Shown here in pieces: positions 27,633-37,919 of a DNA stretch of 64,000 nucleotides. The first letter of the stretch is position 1; each line of letters begins with the position of its first letter. The stretch covers positions 1 through 64,000 of the forward strand of contig NZ_LQOM01000037.1 of the NCBI RefSeq assembly GCF_002101595.1, written 5' to 3'. The notes under the pieces are model-generated. The model was not told the DNA's origin. It saw only the letters and a list, made by a program, of their open reading frames with translations, and made no database searches. Both the position numbers and the translations under genes were made by a program. The DNA is from Mycobacterium celatum. Its GTDB lineage: Bacteria > Actinomycetota > Actinomycetes > Mycobacteriales > Mycobacteriaceae.

Positions 27633-27777
27633 CCCCGAAATGGCCGAATCTGCGGTAACAGATGGGGCGCACCAGCTTTGAGTGTCTGGTGTGACGACTC
27701 GGTCACCGGCTGAGCCCGTCAAACCCCGGTTTGTCGCTAGGAGGAGGGCACATCGTGCATCCCTTCTCGCCGGTGAC

Positions 27778-28869
27778 TCATGTGACGCGTGGGACTCCGG
27801 CGCCTTGTGCCGCATACGTCCGGGTAATCACCGGCTGCTCGTACCCCGCTTCGTGCACCGCCCCTCGTACCGCGGAAGCGACGGCATCCACCCGCTCAAC
27901 CGGAACCAACGCGATCACACAGCCACCGAACCCGCCACCGGTCATCCGCGCCCCGAGCGCGCCCGCGCCCACCGCCGCGTCGGCGATCACATCGATGTGC
28001 TCCGTGGTGATTTCGAAGTCGTCCCGCATCGAGGCATGCGACGCGGTGAAGATGCGCCCCGCCTCGGAAAAATCCGAGTCGCCCAGCGCCGCAACGAAAT
28101 CCAACACCCGCTGGTTCTCCGTCAGCACGTGCCGGGCACGACGCGCATCGACCGCATCGCCGACAGCCGCCAGCGCCGACACGTCAGAAACCTCTCGCAG
28201 CGACGACACCCCCACCGCGGCGGCCGCCCGTTCGCACGACGCACGACGGGCCGCATACTCGCCGCCGGCGTGGGTATGCCGCGCCCGAGAGTCGACCAAC
28301 AACAGCGCAACCCCCGCGGCCTCGGGATCGAACCGCACCGGCCGCACGGTCAGGTCGCGAAAGTCGATCAGCAAAGCCGTCGCCGGCTCACCGAACAGCG
28401 CAGCCAACTGGTCGAGCAAACCCGTTGGCGCGCCAACGTATTCGTTCTCCGCGCGCTGAGCCAGCCGCGCCTGCGAGATGCGGTCGACGCACACACCGGC
28501 GGCCGACACCAGCGCGCCCAGTACCGCGCACTCCAGCGCCGCCGACGACGACAGGCCCGACCCGATCTCGACGTCACTGCTCACCGATATCGCGCCGCCG
28601 GGCACCGAGTAGCCGGCGCAGCGCAACGCCCACACCACCCCGGCCACATAGCCGGCCCAGCCCGTCACCTCACCGGGAGCGGTGTCGAGCGGAATCCGCA
28701 CCGAGCCGTCCATCCGGTCGCTGCGCACGGTAATCGCACGGGCATCCGAGGGTTCGAACGTCACCGTGGTGCGCTGCGGCAGCGCGATCGGCAGCGCGAA
28801 TCCGAGGTTGTAATCGGTGTGTTCGCCGATCAGGTTGATCCGCCCGGGCGCGGCGTATCGGACGGTCAC
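27778..28869 (-). CDS. galK: Galactokinase GalK
   Basis: A 363-residue GHMP-family kinase that phosphorylates galactose at C1 in the Leloir pathway. The galactokinase signature [13 protein letters not shown] is near residue 9, the ATP-binding [17 protein letters not shown] block near 98-114 and the third GHMP motif [15 protein letters not shown] near 315-330. The length is a little short of enterobacterial GalK but normal for actinobacteria. The GTG start overlaps the TGA of galT (GTGA), forming a galT-galK operon. It is cytoplasmic. Confidence 0.95.
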   Translation of the reverse strand: MTVRYAAPGRINLIGEHTDYNLGFALPIALPQRTTVTFEPSDARAITVRSDRMDGSVRIPLDTAPGEVTGWAGYVAGVVWALRCAGYSVPGGAISVSSDVEIGSGLSSSAALECAVLGALVSAAGVCVDRISQARLAQRAENEYVGAPTGLLDQLAALFGEPATALLIDFRDLTVRPVRFDPEAAGVALLLVDSRARHTHAGGEYAARRASCERAAAAVGVSSLREVSDVSALAAVGDAVDARRARHVLTENQRVLDFVAALGDSDFSEAGRIFTASHASMRDDFEITTEHIDVIADAAVGAGALGARMTGGGFGGCVIALVPVERVDAVASAVRGAVHEAGYEQPVITRTYAAQGAGVPRVT

Positions 28870-29939
28870 CCGAGTTCTCGCAACCGCTGCGCGACGGCTT
28901 CCGGCATCACGTCGCTGATGAACGCGTCCATCGCCGACTCGGAGGCCGCCAGGTATTTCAACGCGGTGGCGCTGCGCCGGATCGACATCAGCTCGACGTG
29001 AAAGTAGCCCTCCCGCTGCGCGTCGGTGTCGGTGTACTGGTGCAGCGCCGACATATACGGCAGCGGAGCGGAATACAGCCGGTCGAATCGCCGCAGCAGG
29101 TCGAGATAGATCTGTGCAAAATCGTCCAGTTCAACGTCAGAGAGATCACCGAGGTTGTGCACGAACCGATTCGGGTAGATGTGCACCTCCACCGGCCAGC
29201 GTGCGGCAAACGGCACGAACGCCGTGAACGACGTGGTGCGCGCAACGACACGACTGCCGTCGGCGACCTCGCCCGCCAGCAGATCTTCAAACAGGTTGCG
29301 GCCACACCGGTTTCGATGCACACGCGCCTGCTCCAGCATGGTGGCGGTCCGCGGCGTCAGATACGGATAGCCGTAGATCTGACCGTGCGGGTGGCTCAGC
29401 GTCACCCCGATTTCCTCGCCGCGGTTCTCGAAGCAGAACACCTGCTCCACACCCGGCTCGGCCATCAAGTCGACCGTGCGATGCCGCCACGCGTCCACGA
29501 CCAGCCGGGCGTGCGCTGAGTCCAGGTCGCAAAACGAACCGGTGTGATCGGACGAAAAGCAGATCACCTCGCAGCGGCCGTAGCCGGGCACCGGCACGAT
29601 CCCGTCGGGCACCTGAAGCTCCCCACTCCCGCACAGGCTCGGGAACCGGTTCTCGAAAACCACGACGTCGTACTCGGGCGCGGGCACCTCGCTGGTAAGA
29701 CCGGTCGGGCCCGGGCACAGTGGACACTGGTCGGCGGGCGGCTTGTAGGTGCGGTCCTGGCGCAGCGCCGCGACGATCACCCACTGCCCGGTCGTCCGGT
29801 CGAACCGCAACTGCGACTGGCGCGGGTCACGCTCGGGCAGCGGCCGGCGGTCTACAACCGGCGCCGGCGTGTGACCGGGCAACGAGAAGAACAGCAGGTC
29901 GCGGCCGTCGGCCAGCTTCGCCCGGGTCGGCGCCGTCAC
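28866..29939 (-). CDS. galT: Galactose-1-phosphate uridylyltransferase GalT
   Basis: A ~357-residue HIT-superfamily enzyme that exchanges UMP between UDP-glucose and galactose-1-phosphate. The active-site HPHGQ motif is present as SHPHGQIYG near residue 179 (nucleophilic second His), with a CPLCPG metal site near residue 73 and the NRFP and IYPNR motifs. The start is uncertain: frames run to a GTG at 30023, but that would abut the divergent FUSC gene, so I take GTG 29939, which leaves an 86-base divergent promoter region. It is coupled to galK. Confidence 0.93.
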   Translation of the reverse strand: MTAPTRAKLADGRDLLFFSLPGHTPAPVVDRRPLPERDPRQSQLRFDRTTGQWVIVAALRQDRTYKPPADQCPLCPGPTGLTSEVPAPEYDVVVFENRFPSLCGSGELQVPDGIVPVPGYGRCEVICFSSDHTGSFCDLDSAHARLVVDAWRHRTVDLMAEPGVEQVFCFENRGEEIGVTLSHPHGQIYGYPYLTPRTATMLEQARVHRNRCGRNLFEDLLAGEVADGSRVVARTTSFTAFVPFAARWPVEVHIYPNRFVHNLGDLSDVELDDFAQIYLDLLRRFDRLYSAPLPYMSALHQYTDTDAQREGYFHVELMSIRRSATALKYLAASESAMDAFISDVMPEAVAQRLRELG

Positions 29940-30025
29940 GATGTCGAAGACTAATCGACCGCCGCGTTTGGACCACGGCGCCACAGTGCAGTAACGATGA
30001 GGAAGGCAGAAGGAGGCGGTCACAG

Positions 30026-32119
30026 GTGCGCGGTCGGTTCGAGCGAGCCCTGAACTGGCTGATCGGATCCGACCCCGGGGCGCTCCGGCTGCGGATGGCC
30101 ACCCGGACGACGGCCGCGCTTGGGTGCGCGCTGGCGATCCTGTTCCTGCTGGCCAAGGCCACCGGCCAGCCGGTGACCGTCGCCCTGCTCGGCGTGCTGA
30201 TCACGATGGTCGCGGCGCGGTCCGTCAACGAGCCCGACCCTCGTCAGCAGAAAATCACGATGGCGCTGCTTCCGCCGCCCGCCGCGGTGGCCATCTCCGC
30301 CGGCACGCTGCTGGCGCCACACAAGCTGGTAAGCGACATCGTGTTCGTGGTGGTGGTGTTCGCCGCGGTCTACATCCGCCGCTTCGGCCCGCGCGGACGG
30401 GCGCTGGGCATGGTCATGTTCATGGCCTACTTCTTCACGTTGTTTCTGCGGGCCACGACTGCTGAGCTGCCCTGGCTGATCGGGGCCGTGCTGGTGGGCA
30501 CGCTGTGCAGCTTTGTCTTCGCCACCTATGTGCTGCCCGATCGGCCCGAACGCGTGCTGTCGGCAACCCTGCGCTCCCTGCGGGCGCGGATGGCCATCGT
30601 CGTCGACACCACTGCAGAGGCAGTCCGGGCCGGGCGGCTCGACGAGCGACGGCGCCGCCGGCTACGGGCCCGGATCGCCCGGCTCAACGAGACCGCGCTG
30701 ATGGTCCAGAGCCAGATCGAAGACAAGGTCAACCCCGCGACGCTGCCCGGCATCACCGGCGAGCAGCTGGCGCTGTGGCTGTTCGACGCCGAACTCACCG
30801 TCGAGCGAGTCGCCACCGCCGGGGCGCGAGCCGCGATGGCCGACATTCCGGCCACGGACCGTGCCGAAGCGGCCGCGGCGCTCACCCAGCTGGCCACTGC
30901 CATCCGCCTGCCCGACCGCGGCGGGCTCGAACAGGCCGCGACCATGGCTCAGCGGATGCTCGACCAGCGGCCACCCGGCCCAATCAGGCGCCTCGCGATG
31001 GCGGTAATCGCAACGACCACAGCCACTTCCGAAGTTCGCGCGCGCATCGAGCACCAGGAAAGCAGAGCGCCGACGCCGCCCGACACGGAACCGCCCGAAC
31101 CCGGTCTGCGGCCAACCACCCGGCAGGCCATTCAGGTCGCCGTCGCCGCATCGTTGGCGATCGTCGTCGGCGAAGCGGTATCCCCGGCGCGCTGGTATTG
31201 GGCGGTGATCGCTGCGTTCGTGATCTTCGCCGGCACCAACTCCTGGGGCGAAACCCTCACCAAGGGCTGGCAGCGGCTGCTCGGCACCGCGCTCGGTGTG
31301 CCGAGCGGCGTGCTGATCGCCACGCTGGTCTCCGGCGACCGCGCCGCGTCGCTGGTCCTGATCTTCGTGTGCCTGTTCTGCGCCCTCTATGTCATGAAGA
31401 TCGCCTACAGCATGATGATCTTCTGGATCACCACGATGCTGGCGTTGCTGTACGGCCTGCTCGGTCAGTTCACCGTCCACCTGCTGTTGCTGCGCATCGA
31501 GGAGACCGCGATCGGCGCGGTGATCGGCGCCGCGGTCGCGATCCTGGTGCTGCCGACCGACACCCGAAGCGCCATCCGCGACGACGCCCACGCCTTCTTG
31601 ACGACGCTGTCTGCCCTGATCGAAGCGTCCGTGTCGTCGCTGCTCGGAAAGGCCGAGGGCAACCCGACAGACCTGGCCCGTCAACTCGACCGCAACCTGC
31701 AGCAGTACCGAGTCACGGCCAAGCCGATGATGGCCGGGGTCGCCGGCCTCTCCGGGCGCCGCAGTATCCGTCGCGGCCTCCGCATGCTCTCCGCCTGCGA
31801 CCACTACGCGCGGACCCTGGCCCGCAACAGCGCACCGTACGACGACGCGCCGTCCGCGCTGGCCGATGCCGTGAGCGCAGCTGCCGCGCAGGTCCGCCGC
31901 AATATCGACGCGCTGGACGCCACCCGCGACGGCACCGCAACAAACGTAGCGCCCGCCACCGACTACCTCGACGCCGCCGAAACCCTGGCTCGTGAAAACG
32001 AGCGCCCCAGCCTGCTCGCCGCCCTCCACGCGCTGCGTCAGATCGACCGGGCTGTCGTGACCGCGGCCGTCGAACTGGGTGCCGACGACGCTGCTACCAG
32101 ACCCGTAGCCAGTCGATGA
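30026..32119 (+). CDS. FUSC/aromatic acid exporter-like membrane protein
   Basis: A 697-residue inner-membrane protein. It has two hydrophobic blocks, each of five to six helices (residues ~25-170 and ~370-510), separated by a soluble helical region and followed by a helical C-terminal domain. This doubled arrangement is typical of the FUSC/ArAE family of putative exporters (fusaric acid resistance, p-hydroxybenzoate efflux). The GTG at 30026 has a strong AAGGAGG site 9 bases upstream. Its 3' end overlaps the convergent GH16 gene by 26 bases. Its substrate is unknown. Confidence 0.82.
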   Translation: MRGRFERALNWLIGSDPGALRLRMATRTTAALGCALAILFLLAKATGQPVTVALLGVLITMVAARSVNEPDPRQQKITMALLPPPAAVAISAGTLLAPHKLVSDIVFVVVVFAAVYIRRFGPRGRALGMVMFMAYFFTLFLRATTAELPWLIGAVLVGTLCSFVFATYVLPDRPERVLSATLRSLRARMAIVVDTTAEAVRAGRLDERRRRRLRARIARLNETALMVQSQIEDKVNPATLPGITGEQLALWLFDAELTVERVATAGARAAMADIPATDRAEAAAALTQLATAIRLPDRGGLEQAATMAQRMLDQRPPGPIRRLAMAVIATTTATSEVRARIEHQESRAPTPPDTEPPEPGLRPTTRQAIQVAVAASLAIVVGEAVSPARWYWAVIAAFVIFAGTNSWGETLTKGWQRLLGTALGVPSGVLIATLVSGDRAASLVLIFVCLFCALYVMKIAYSMMIFWITTMLALLYGLLGQFTVHLLLLRIEETAIGAVIGAAVAILVLPTDTRSAIRDDAHAFLTTLSALIEASVSSLLGKAEGNPTDLARQLDRNLQQYRVTAKPMMAGVAGLSGRRSIRRGLRMLSACDHYARTLARNSAPYDDAPSALADAVSAAAAQVRRNIDALDATRDGTATNVAPATDYLDAAETLARENERPSLLAALHALRQIDRAVVTAAVELGADDAATRPVASR

Positions 32120-32885
32120 GCATCTCGGCCGGGTAGCTGCCCGGGCCGGGGTCGCCGCCGCCTGACCCGGCAACGGCCAGGTTGAGCACCGGAAACACCT
32201 GGTAGCCGGGGTCGTTGAACGGCCAGTCCGCGATCGAGCGCGCCGGGACGGTGAAGTACGGCGCCGCGCCGTCGGTGTAGTCCTGCCAGAACCGCATACC
32301 GGCGTCGTCCCATTGGCACCGCCAGGTGTGCCACCCGCTGTCCAGCGCGATGTTGTGCGTCGCCCACTCGGCGCCGTTCGCCTTGGTGTGCACCGTGGTG
32401 GCCGACGGCCAGCTGCCGTTGCCGTACCACTCCATGACGTCGATCTCGCCGTTGTTGTCGTTGCCCAGCCAGAACGCGGGCCAGCAACCGGCGGTCAGGC
32501 AGTTGAGCTTGATCCGGGCTTCCCAGGTGTGCCCGATGCCGCCGCGCCACGAACTTTGCACCTTGCCGCTGTAAAAGGTGTTGCCCTCTTTTGCGGCGCG
32601 CAGCACCAGGTTCGAATTGCCGTCGAGGAACACGTTTTTGCGGTCGTCGCGGTACTGGCCGACGTTTTCCGGCCGTTCCCAGTACGTCGGGTCCTTCATC
32701 GACTCGCGGGCCCGCGCCACCGTCCACTTCGACCGGTCGGGCGCCGAGCCGGCCGGGCCGTCGAACTCGTCGTGGAACAGGTAGTTTGCGGATGCCGCGG
32801 GTGGCGCGGCGCTGGCCGTGGGAACGGGAACGGCGGCGGTCAGCAGGCCGAATCCCGTCATCAACATCATGCTGCGTCGGTCCAT
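32094..32885 (-). CDS. Exported GH16 family glucanase-like hydrolase
   Basis: A 263-residue secreted glycoside hydrolase family 16 protein. A signal peptide (MDRR, hydrophobic core, ASA cleavage near residue 27) is followed by the jelly-roll domain. The family active site E-x-D-x-x-E is present as GEIDVMEWYG near residues 146-155, so both catalytic glutamates and the aspartate are intact. HDEFDG near residue 38 and the final MLIDWLRVW strand are also typical. GH16 enzymes cleave beta-1,3/1,4-glucans. It resembles Rv0315. The ATG at 32903 is an alternative start, but Met-Asp-Arg-Arg at 32885 gives a better signal peptide. Confidence 0.88.
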   Translation of the reverse strand: MDRRSMMLMTGFGLLTAAVPVPTASAAPPAASANYLFHDEFDGPAGSAPDRSKWTVARARESMKDPTYWERPENVGQYRDDRKNVFLDGNSNLVLRAAKEGNTFYSGKVQSSWRGGIGHTWEARIKLNCLTAGCWPAFWLGNDNNGEIDVMEWYGNGSWPSATTVHTKANGAEWATHNIALDSGWHTWRCQWDDAGMRFWQDYTDGAAPYFTVPARSIADWPFNDPGYQVFPVLNLAVAGSGGGDPGPGSYPAEMLIDWLRVW

Positions 32886-33026
32886 CTCAGGCAGACTACC
32901 CATTCGAGTACCGGCCGACCGTGAAGCGGGTAGACGCCTACTCCACTTGTGTCGATTTGCTGAACATCGCTGGTCACACGCGTACCCTTAGGCACCCAGG
33001 GGAGCCTTCGGGGGCCGGAGGCGCAT

Positions 33027-36000
33027 GTGAGCCCATCTAATACCGCGATCGACGATTTGCTGGACCGCGCAGTGCGGGCCATCAACGCGGGCGACCGCGC
33101 GACCGCGACCACCCTTGCCGGACAGGTCCTGTGCGTCGACCACGGCAATCCGGAGGCCGAGGACCTGCTCGCCGCTCCCGACCGATACGGCGAAATCCGA
33201 CGCCTCACAATCATGTTCGCCGATCTGGTGGATTCGACGCTGCTGTCCACCCGGCTGGAACCGGAGACCTACCGGACGTTGGTCGGCCGCTACCGCGACG
33301 AGGTGTCCCGGCTCATCGACCGGTACGAGGGCCATATCTGCTCGATCAAGGGCGACGGACTGCTGGCGGTATTCGGCCACCCCAAGGCACACGAGGACGA
33401 CCTGCGCCGCGCCATCGCCGCCGGACTCGACATCACCCGGGCGGTGGCACGGCTCAGCGAGCAGGCCAGCCGCAAGTTCGGGGCCCCGATCAGTGTGCGG
33501 GTCGGCATCCACCGCGGCCTGGTCTACCTCGACACCGGCCAGGACGACGTCTACGGATTCGCCGCCAATCTGACGGCCCGCATCTCCGGTCTGGCCGACC
33601 CGGGCACCGTCGCGGTATCCGATGCCGTCGCGCCGTTGGTGCGCGACGCGTTCGAGCTCACCGCCCGCCCACCGGCTGCGGTGAAAGGCGTCGACGGCCT
33701 GATCCCCCACCATCGGGTGGTCGCCGAGCGGCCGGCCGCCCCGCCGCTGCGCCCGCTGCCGCTGATCGGCCGGGACCGGGAACGCGACTGGCTGCAGCAG
33801 AGCTGGCAGCGGGCCTGCGACGGCGTGCTGACCACTCCCGGCGTCGCATTCCGCGGCGAGCCCGGAATCGGCAAGACCCGGCTCGCCGGCGAGGCCGTCG
33901 CATTGGCCCGCGCCTCGGGCGCGCCGATCGTCGAGCTGATCGGCTCGCCGCTGCATACCGACAGCGGCCTGCACCCGGTGCGAATGCTGTTGCAGCGGCA
34001 CTGCGGCATCACCCGGCTCACCGACGGCGCGGAGCGGCTCCGGCTATTGGAAAACGAATTAGCCGCCCGCGCAATGGATCCCGAAAGCACAGCGCCACTG
34101 CTGGCGCCGGTGCTGGGCGTTGGCCCCGAGCACGGTTATCAGCCGGCGGCCGCGGAAGGCCGCACCCTCTACGAGTCCATCGGCGCGGCCGTCCGGCAGT
34201 ACGTGCTGGCCTGCATCGGTGACCAACCGGGATTGGTGGTCGCCGAGGACCTGCACTGGTTCGACCCGTCCACCCTGGAACTGATCACCGCGCTGCTGGG
34301 CACCGCCGACGGCCGCCTGCTGGTAGTCCTGACCGGGCGCGAGGACGGTTGGATGCAATCCGATTGGCCGGTAACGCTTTTCGACCTTGCCCCGTTGACC
34401 GACGAGCAGTCCGATGCGCTGATCGATGCGTTGGAACCCGAGCTCAACGATGCGCAGCGGGTAGCGGTGCGCAGCCGGTGTGACGGTGTGCCGTTCTACC
34501 TCGAACACGTGGTCGGCGAACTCGACGCCGAGGTCGGGGTGCCCGAGGCGTTGTACGAGTCGCTGTTCGCCAGGCTGCATCGCCCGCACGCCGACGTGGT
34601 GCCGGTCGCGGAAGCGGCCGCCGTCATCGGGCGCGCCGGCGACATCGCCTTGCTTCGCGCCGTGGTCGGCCGCGACGCCAAGGACGTCGACGAAATCGCC
34701 GCCGAACTCGTACGCGCGCGGGTGCTCGAACTCATCGGAAACGACGGCTGGCGATTTCGCCACGAGCTGCTCCGCGAGGTGGCCGCCGAGTTGGCCCCGC
34801 CGTCGCTGCGCCGCGAGCTGCACGCTCGCACCGCCCGCGCGCTGGTCGACGCGGCGGCCACCGTCGAACCGGATTGGCGTGTGGTCGCAAGCCATTTCGA
34901 GCAGGCCCAGCAGCACGATGAGGCCGTCGCCGCCTACCAAAAGGCATCCATCGACGCCCGTCGCCGCGGTGCCGCCGCGGAGGCGCTCACATGCCTGACC
35001 AACGCACTCGAGCAGCTGACCTGCTGTCCAGCAGGGCACGGGCGGGATCGCACGGAGATCGGTATCCGGCTGGAGCGCGGATTTCTGGCCGGCGCCGTGC
35101 AGGGCAGCATGAGCGGCGAGGGACCCGCCGACTTGGAACGCTGCCTGGAATTGGCGAGTAGGGGCAGGCACGAGGAAGAGCTCTTCCTCACGATGGCTGC
35201 GCTGATCGGCTACTACGTGCCGCGGGCAGACCTGCGCCGAGCCAACGAACTGCTCGAATCACTGTCGAGCCACCTCCCGCGGCACTGGCGGTGGTGTTAC
35301 CCGGCGATCGCGTCCACGCTGGGATCGGTCAAATGGCTGGAGGGCGATTTCGCGGCCGCCCGCAGGCAGTTCCAACTGGCCTTGGCGGATCGCTCGGCGG
35401 CGGATCCGCAGGAGCTTGCTCATGCGTGGTGGCTTGCCGACGACCCGATCTCCTCGGCACACACCTACTTGGCGCTGACGAATGTGCTGTCCGGCGACCT
35501 GGATCGCGCCGACACGGAGCTGGCCGAGTCGTTCCGGCGTTGCGATGCCCTGGAATTTCCGCAGAACGCCTCCAACCGGGCCCACACGTACTACACGGCG
35601 ACGTGGGTCTGCCTGGAGGCCGGCCAGATTGAGCGGGCCGCCACGCAGGCGGTCGAGCTCCGCACACTGAGCGATCGGACGGGGCTGGACTTGTGGCGAG
35701 CGGTCGGCGCGGCCGAACATGCGACCGTCAAGGCGCTCGCCGCGCTCAGCGCCGGCGCCGACCCGGCTACGTTGACGGCCAGCGCTGAGCGACTGTCGTG
35801 GTGGGTGGACGGGTCGCGCCTGATGCACCTCAACCTGTACCTGACTTTCCACGACGCGGTTATCGGCCGCCTGCTCATTGCCGCGGGCCAACCGGACAAG
35901 GCGCGCGAGCGGTTGCAGACGGCGCTGCGCCACGCGGAAGAAACCGGAATGCACTTTCAGGACGCCGAGCTCAGGCGCCTCCTGGCACACACGTTCACCG

Positions 36001-36206
36001 AGCCGCAACCGCGCCGCGAGGCCCTGGCCGGCGCGCTCGAGTTGGCACGTCGGCAAGGTGCAGTGTTGTTCGAATTGCGGTGCCTCCTCGATGGTTTCGA
36101 CCTGTTGGGTGAGGGTGACAGGTCAGCGCTGGCCGATGTCGTCGGCCGCTTTCCCGGTGACGCCCGTTGGCCGGAATACGCCCGGGCGGAAGAGATCCTG
36201 TCATGA
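33027..36206 (+). CDS. Class III nucleotide cyclase fused to STAND-like ATPase and TPR region
   Basis: A 1059-residue regulator. A class III adenylate/guanylate cyclase domain spans residues ~55-215: metal Asp residues lie in FADLVDST (~68) and GDGLLAVFG (~109), and the transition-state Asn/Arg pair in ANLTARIS near 180, so it may be catalytically active. Residues ~235-560 are an ATPase module with Walker A GEPGIGKTR near 279 and a VVAEDLHWFD Walker B. The rest is a long array of TPR-like helical pairs. There is no C-terminal LuxR helix-turn-helix. The GTG start is preceded by a GGGGGCCGGAGG stretch. The stop overlaps the next gene as ATGA. Confidence 0.9.
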   Translation: MSPSNTAIDDLLDRAVRAINAGDRATATTLAGQVLCVDHGNPEAEDLLAAPDRYGEIRRLTIMFADLVDSTLLSTRLEPETYRTLVGRYRDEVSRLIDRYEGHICSIKGDGLLAVFGHPKAHEDDLRRAIAAGLDITRAVARLSEQASRKFGAPISVRVGIHRGLVYLDTGQDDVYGFAANLTARISGLADPGTVAVSDAVAPLVRDAFELTARPPAAVKGVDGLIPHHRVVAERPAAPPLRPLPLIGRDRERDWLQQSWQRACDGVLTTPGVAFRGEPGIGKTRLAGEAVALARASGAPIVELIGSPLHTDSGLHPVRMLLQRHCGITRLTDGAERLRLLENELAARAMDPESTAPLLAPVLGVGPEHGYQPAAAEGRTLYESIGAAVRQYVLACIGDQPGLVVAEDLHWFDPSTLELITALLGTADGRLLVVLTGREDGWMQSDWPVTLFDLAPLTDEQSDALIDALEPELNDAQRVAVRSRCDGVPFYLEHVVGELDAEVGVPEALYESLFARLHRPHADVVPVAEAAAVIGRAGDIALLRAVVGRDAKDVDEIAAELVRARVLELIGNDGWRFRHELLREVAAELAPPSLRRELHARTARALVDAAATVEPDWRVVASHFEQAQQHDEAVAAYQKASIDARRRGAAAEALTCLTNALEQLTCCPAGHGRDRTEIGIRLERGFLAGAVQGSMSGEGPADLERCLELASRGRHEEELFLTMAALIGYYVPRADLRRANELLESLSSHLPRHWRWCYPAIASTLGSVKWLEGDFAAARRQFQLALADRSAADPQELAHAWWLADDPISSAHTYLALTNVLSGDLDRADTELAESFRRCDALEFPQNASNRAHTYYTATWVCLEAGQIERAATQAVELRTLSDRTGLDLWRAVGAAEHATVKALAALSAGADPATLTASAERLSWWVDGSRLMHLNLYLTFHDAVIGRLLIAAGQPDKARERLQTALRHAEETGMHFQDAELRRLLAHTFTEPQPRREALAGALELARRQGAVLFELRCLLDGFDLLGEGDRSALADVVGRFPGDARWPEYARAEEILS

Positions 36207-37918
36207 CATCGGTGGCGGTGCTGGGCGGTGGAATCGGTGGGCTGACGGCCGCGCACGAACTCGCTCAACGCGGATTCGACGTCACCGTCTACGAGCTGCG
36301 CGACGCATTCGGCGGTAAGGCCCGCTCGATGCCGGTGCCGGGCTCGGGAACCGGTAAGCGCGATGACCTGCCTGCCGAACACGGATTTCGGTTCTTCCCA
36401 GGCTTTTACCGCCACATCCCGGACACCATGGCACGAATCCCCTACAAGAACCGGACCGTCGCAGACCATCTCACCGCGTCAAAGCGAATGCTGTTGGCCC
36501 AGGCCAACAATGGAAATGAGCTCATCGGAATTGCCGAACGACCGTCGTCGCTCGACGACGTCGAGGTGATGATCCGATTCATGTGGGGAGTCGGCGTCGG
36601 GCTCGGCATCCCACCTCCGGAAATTGCCTGGTTCTTCGACCGGTTGTTGACGCTGTTGTGTTCCTGCGACGAGCGCCGCTTCGGCGAGTGGGAGCTGGTG
36701 AGCTGGTGGGATTTCATGGGTGCCGAGCAACGGTCACCGGCTTTCCAAAAGTTCCTGGCCGACGGGATGACCCGAACTCTCGTCGCCGCACGGGCGCACG
36801 AGATGTCCGCGCGCACCGGCGGATTGATCCTGTGCCAGCTGATGTACGACCTGGTGCGCGGCGGCGGACGGATGGACCAGGTGCTCGACGGTCCGACGAG
36901 CGAGGTCTGGATCGACCCATGGATCGCGCACCTGACCGGGTTGGGTGTGAAGCTGCGCAGTGGCTGCCAGGTCGCCGCGATCGACTGCACAAGCGGCCGG
37001 ATAACCCACGTCATCATTGGCGGTGCGGGCGGCCCGGAGCGGGTCGTCGCAGACCACTACGTGGCGGCATTGCCGGTCGAACGACTGCGCACGTTGGTCT
37101 CGCCGGCCCTGTGCGAGGCCGAGCCACGGCTGGCCGCGCTGCCGCAACTGGTCGTGCGCTGGATGAACGGCGCGATGTTCTACCTGTACCGCGATGTGCC
37201 GCTGGTGCGGGGCCACGCCATCTTCATCGACTCGCAGTGGGCGCTGACCGCGATCTCGCAGGCTCAGTTCTGGCCCGGCATCGACCTCTCGCAGCGCGGC
37301 GACGGCAGCGTCCAGGGCATCCTGTCGGTCGACATCTCGGAGTGGAAACGCAAGGGCCGGCATGTCAAGAAGACGGCAATGAAGTGCTCCCCCGCCGAGA
37401 TTCAGACCGAAGTGTGGGGGGAGCTCGTCGACGCCATCGACGACGGCTCGCTGGATCCCGCCAACGTACACAGCTTCTTTCTCGACCCCGCGATACAGCC
37501 GCCGAACCCGACCAAGGCGGCCAACCTCGAGCCACTGCTCGTCAACACCAAGGGCTCGTGGGCGGACCGGCCGGACGCGGTCACCCGGATACCCAACCTC
37601 TTCCTCGCCGCCGACTTCGTCCGGACCTACACCGATCTGGCGACGATGGAGGCCGCCAACGAGGCGGCGCGCCGCGCGGTCAACGGCATCCTCGACGCAA
37701 CCGGTTCGACAGCTCCGCGCTGCCCGATCTGGACGCTGCGTGAACCCGGTGTGCTGGCGCCATTTCGCAAATTGGACCAGGTGCGGTGGCGGCTGGGCCG
37801 GCCCGTCACCAAGCCACCCATCCGGGTGAAGCCGGACGGCAAACCGGTGCACAGCGGCCCGCTGGCCCGCGGACTGCTCGCCGTCATGCGCCGCATGCAT
37901 ACCGGGCGCCGCAAATAG
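36203..37918 (+). CDS. FAD-dependent amine/phytoene-type oxidoreductase
   Basis: A 571-residue flavoprotein. The N-terminal dinucleotide fold VLGGGIGGLTAAHELA is followed by the FAD-contacting VTVYELRDAFGGKAR, and a C-terminal NLFLAADFVRTYTDLATMEAAN near residue 470 closes the FAD site. The HGFRFFPGFYRH stretch near 63 is characteristic of the hydroxysqualene dehydroxylase/phytoene desaturase group, which acts on isoprenoids or fatty substrates. It is translationally coupled to the cyclase-ATPase gene, so that regulator may control or sense the same process. There are no transmembrane helices. Confidence 0.85.
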   Translation: MTSVAVLGGGIGGLTAAHELAQRGFDVTVYELRDAFGGKARSMPVPGSGTGKRDDLPAEHGFRFFPGFYRHIPDTMARIPYKNRTVADHLTASKRMLLAQANNGNELIGIAERPSSLDDVEVMIRFMWGVGVGLGIPPPEIAWFFDRLLTLLCSCDERRFGEWELVSWWDFMGAEQRSPAFQKFLADGMTRTLVAARAHEMSARTGGLILCQLMYDLVRGGGRMDQVLDGPTSEVWIDPWIAHLTGLGVKLRSGCQVAAIDCTSGRITHVIIGGAGGPERVVADHYVAALPVERLRTLVSPALCEAEPRLAALPQLVVRWMNGAMFYLYRDVPLVRGHAIFIDSQWALTAISQAQFWPGIDLSQRGDGSVQGILSVDISEWKRKGRHVKKTAMKCSPAEIQTEVWGELVDAIDDGSLDPANVHSFFLDPAIQPPNPTKAANLEPLLVNTKGSWADRPDAVTRIPNLFLAADFVRTYTDLATMEAANEAARRAVNGILDATGSTAPRCPIWTLREPGVLAPFRKLDQVRWRLGRPVTKPPIRVKPDGKPVHSGPLARGLLAVMRRMHTGRRK

Positions 37919-37919
37919 C

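Noticed and set aside
30505..31995. Long frames overlapping the FUSC gene on both strands
   Set aside because: Arg/His-rich shadow translations without domains; the FUSC frame has clear membrane segments and a strong ribosome site.
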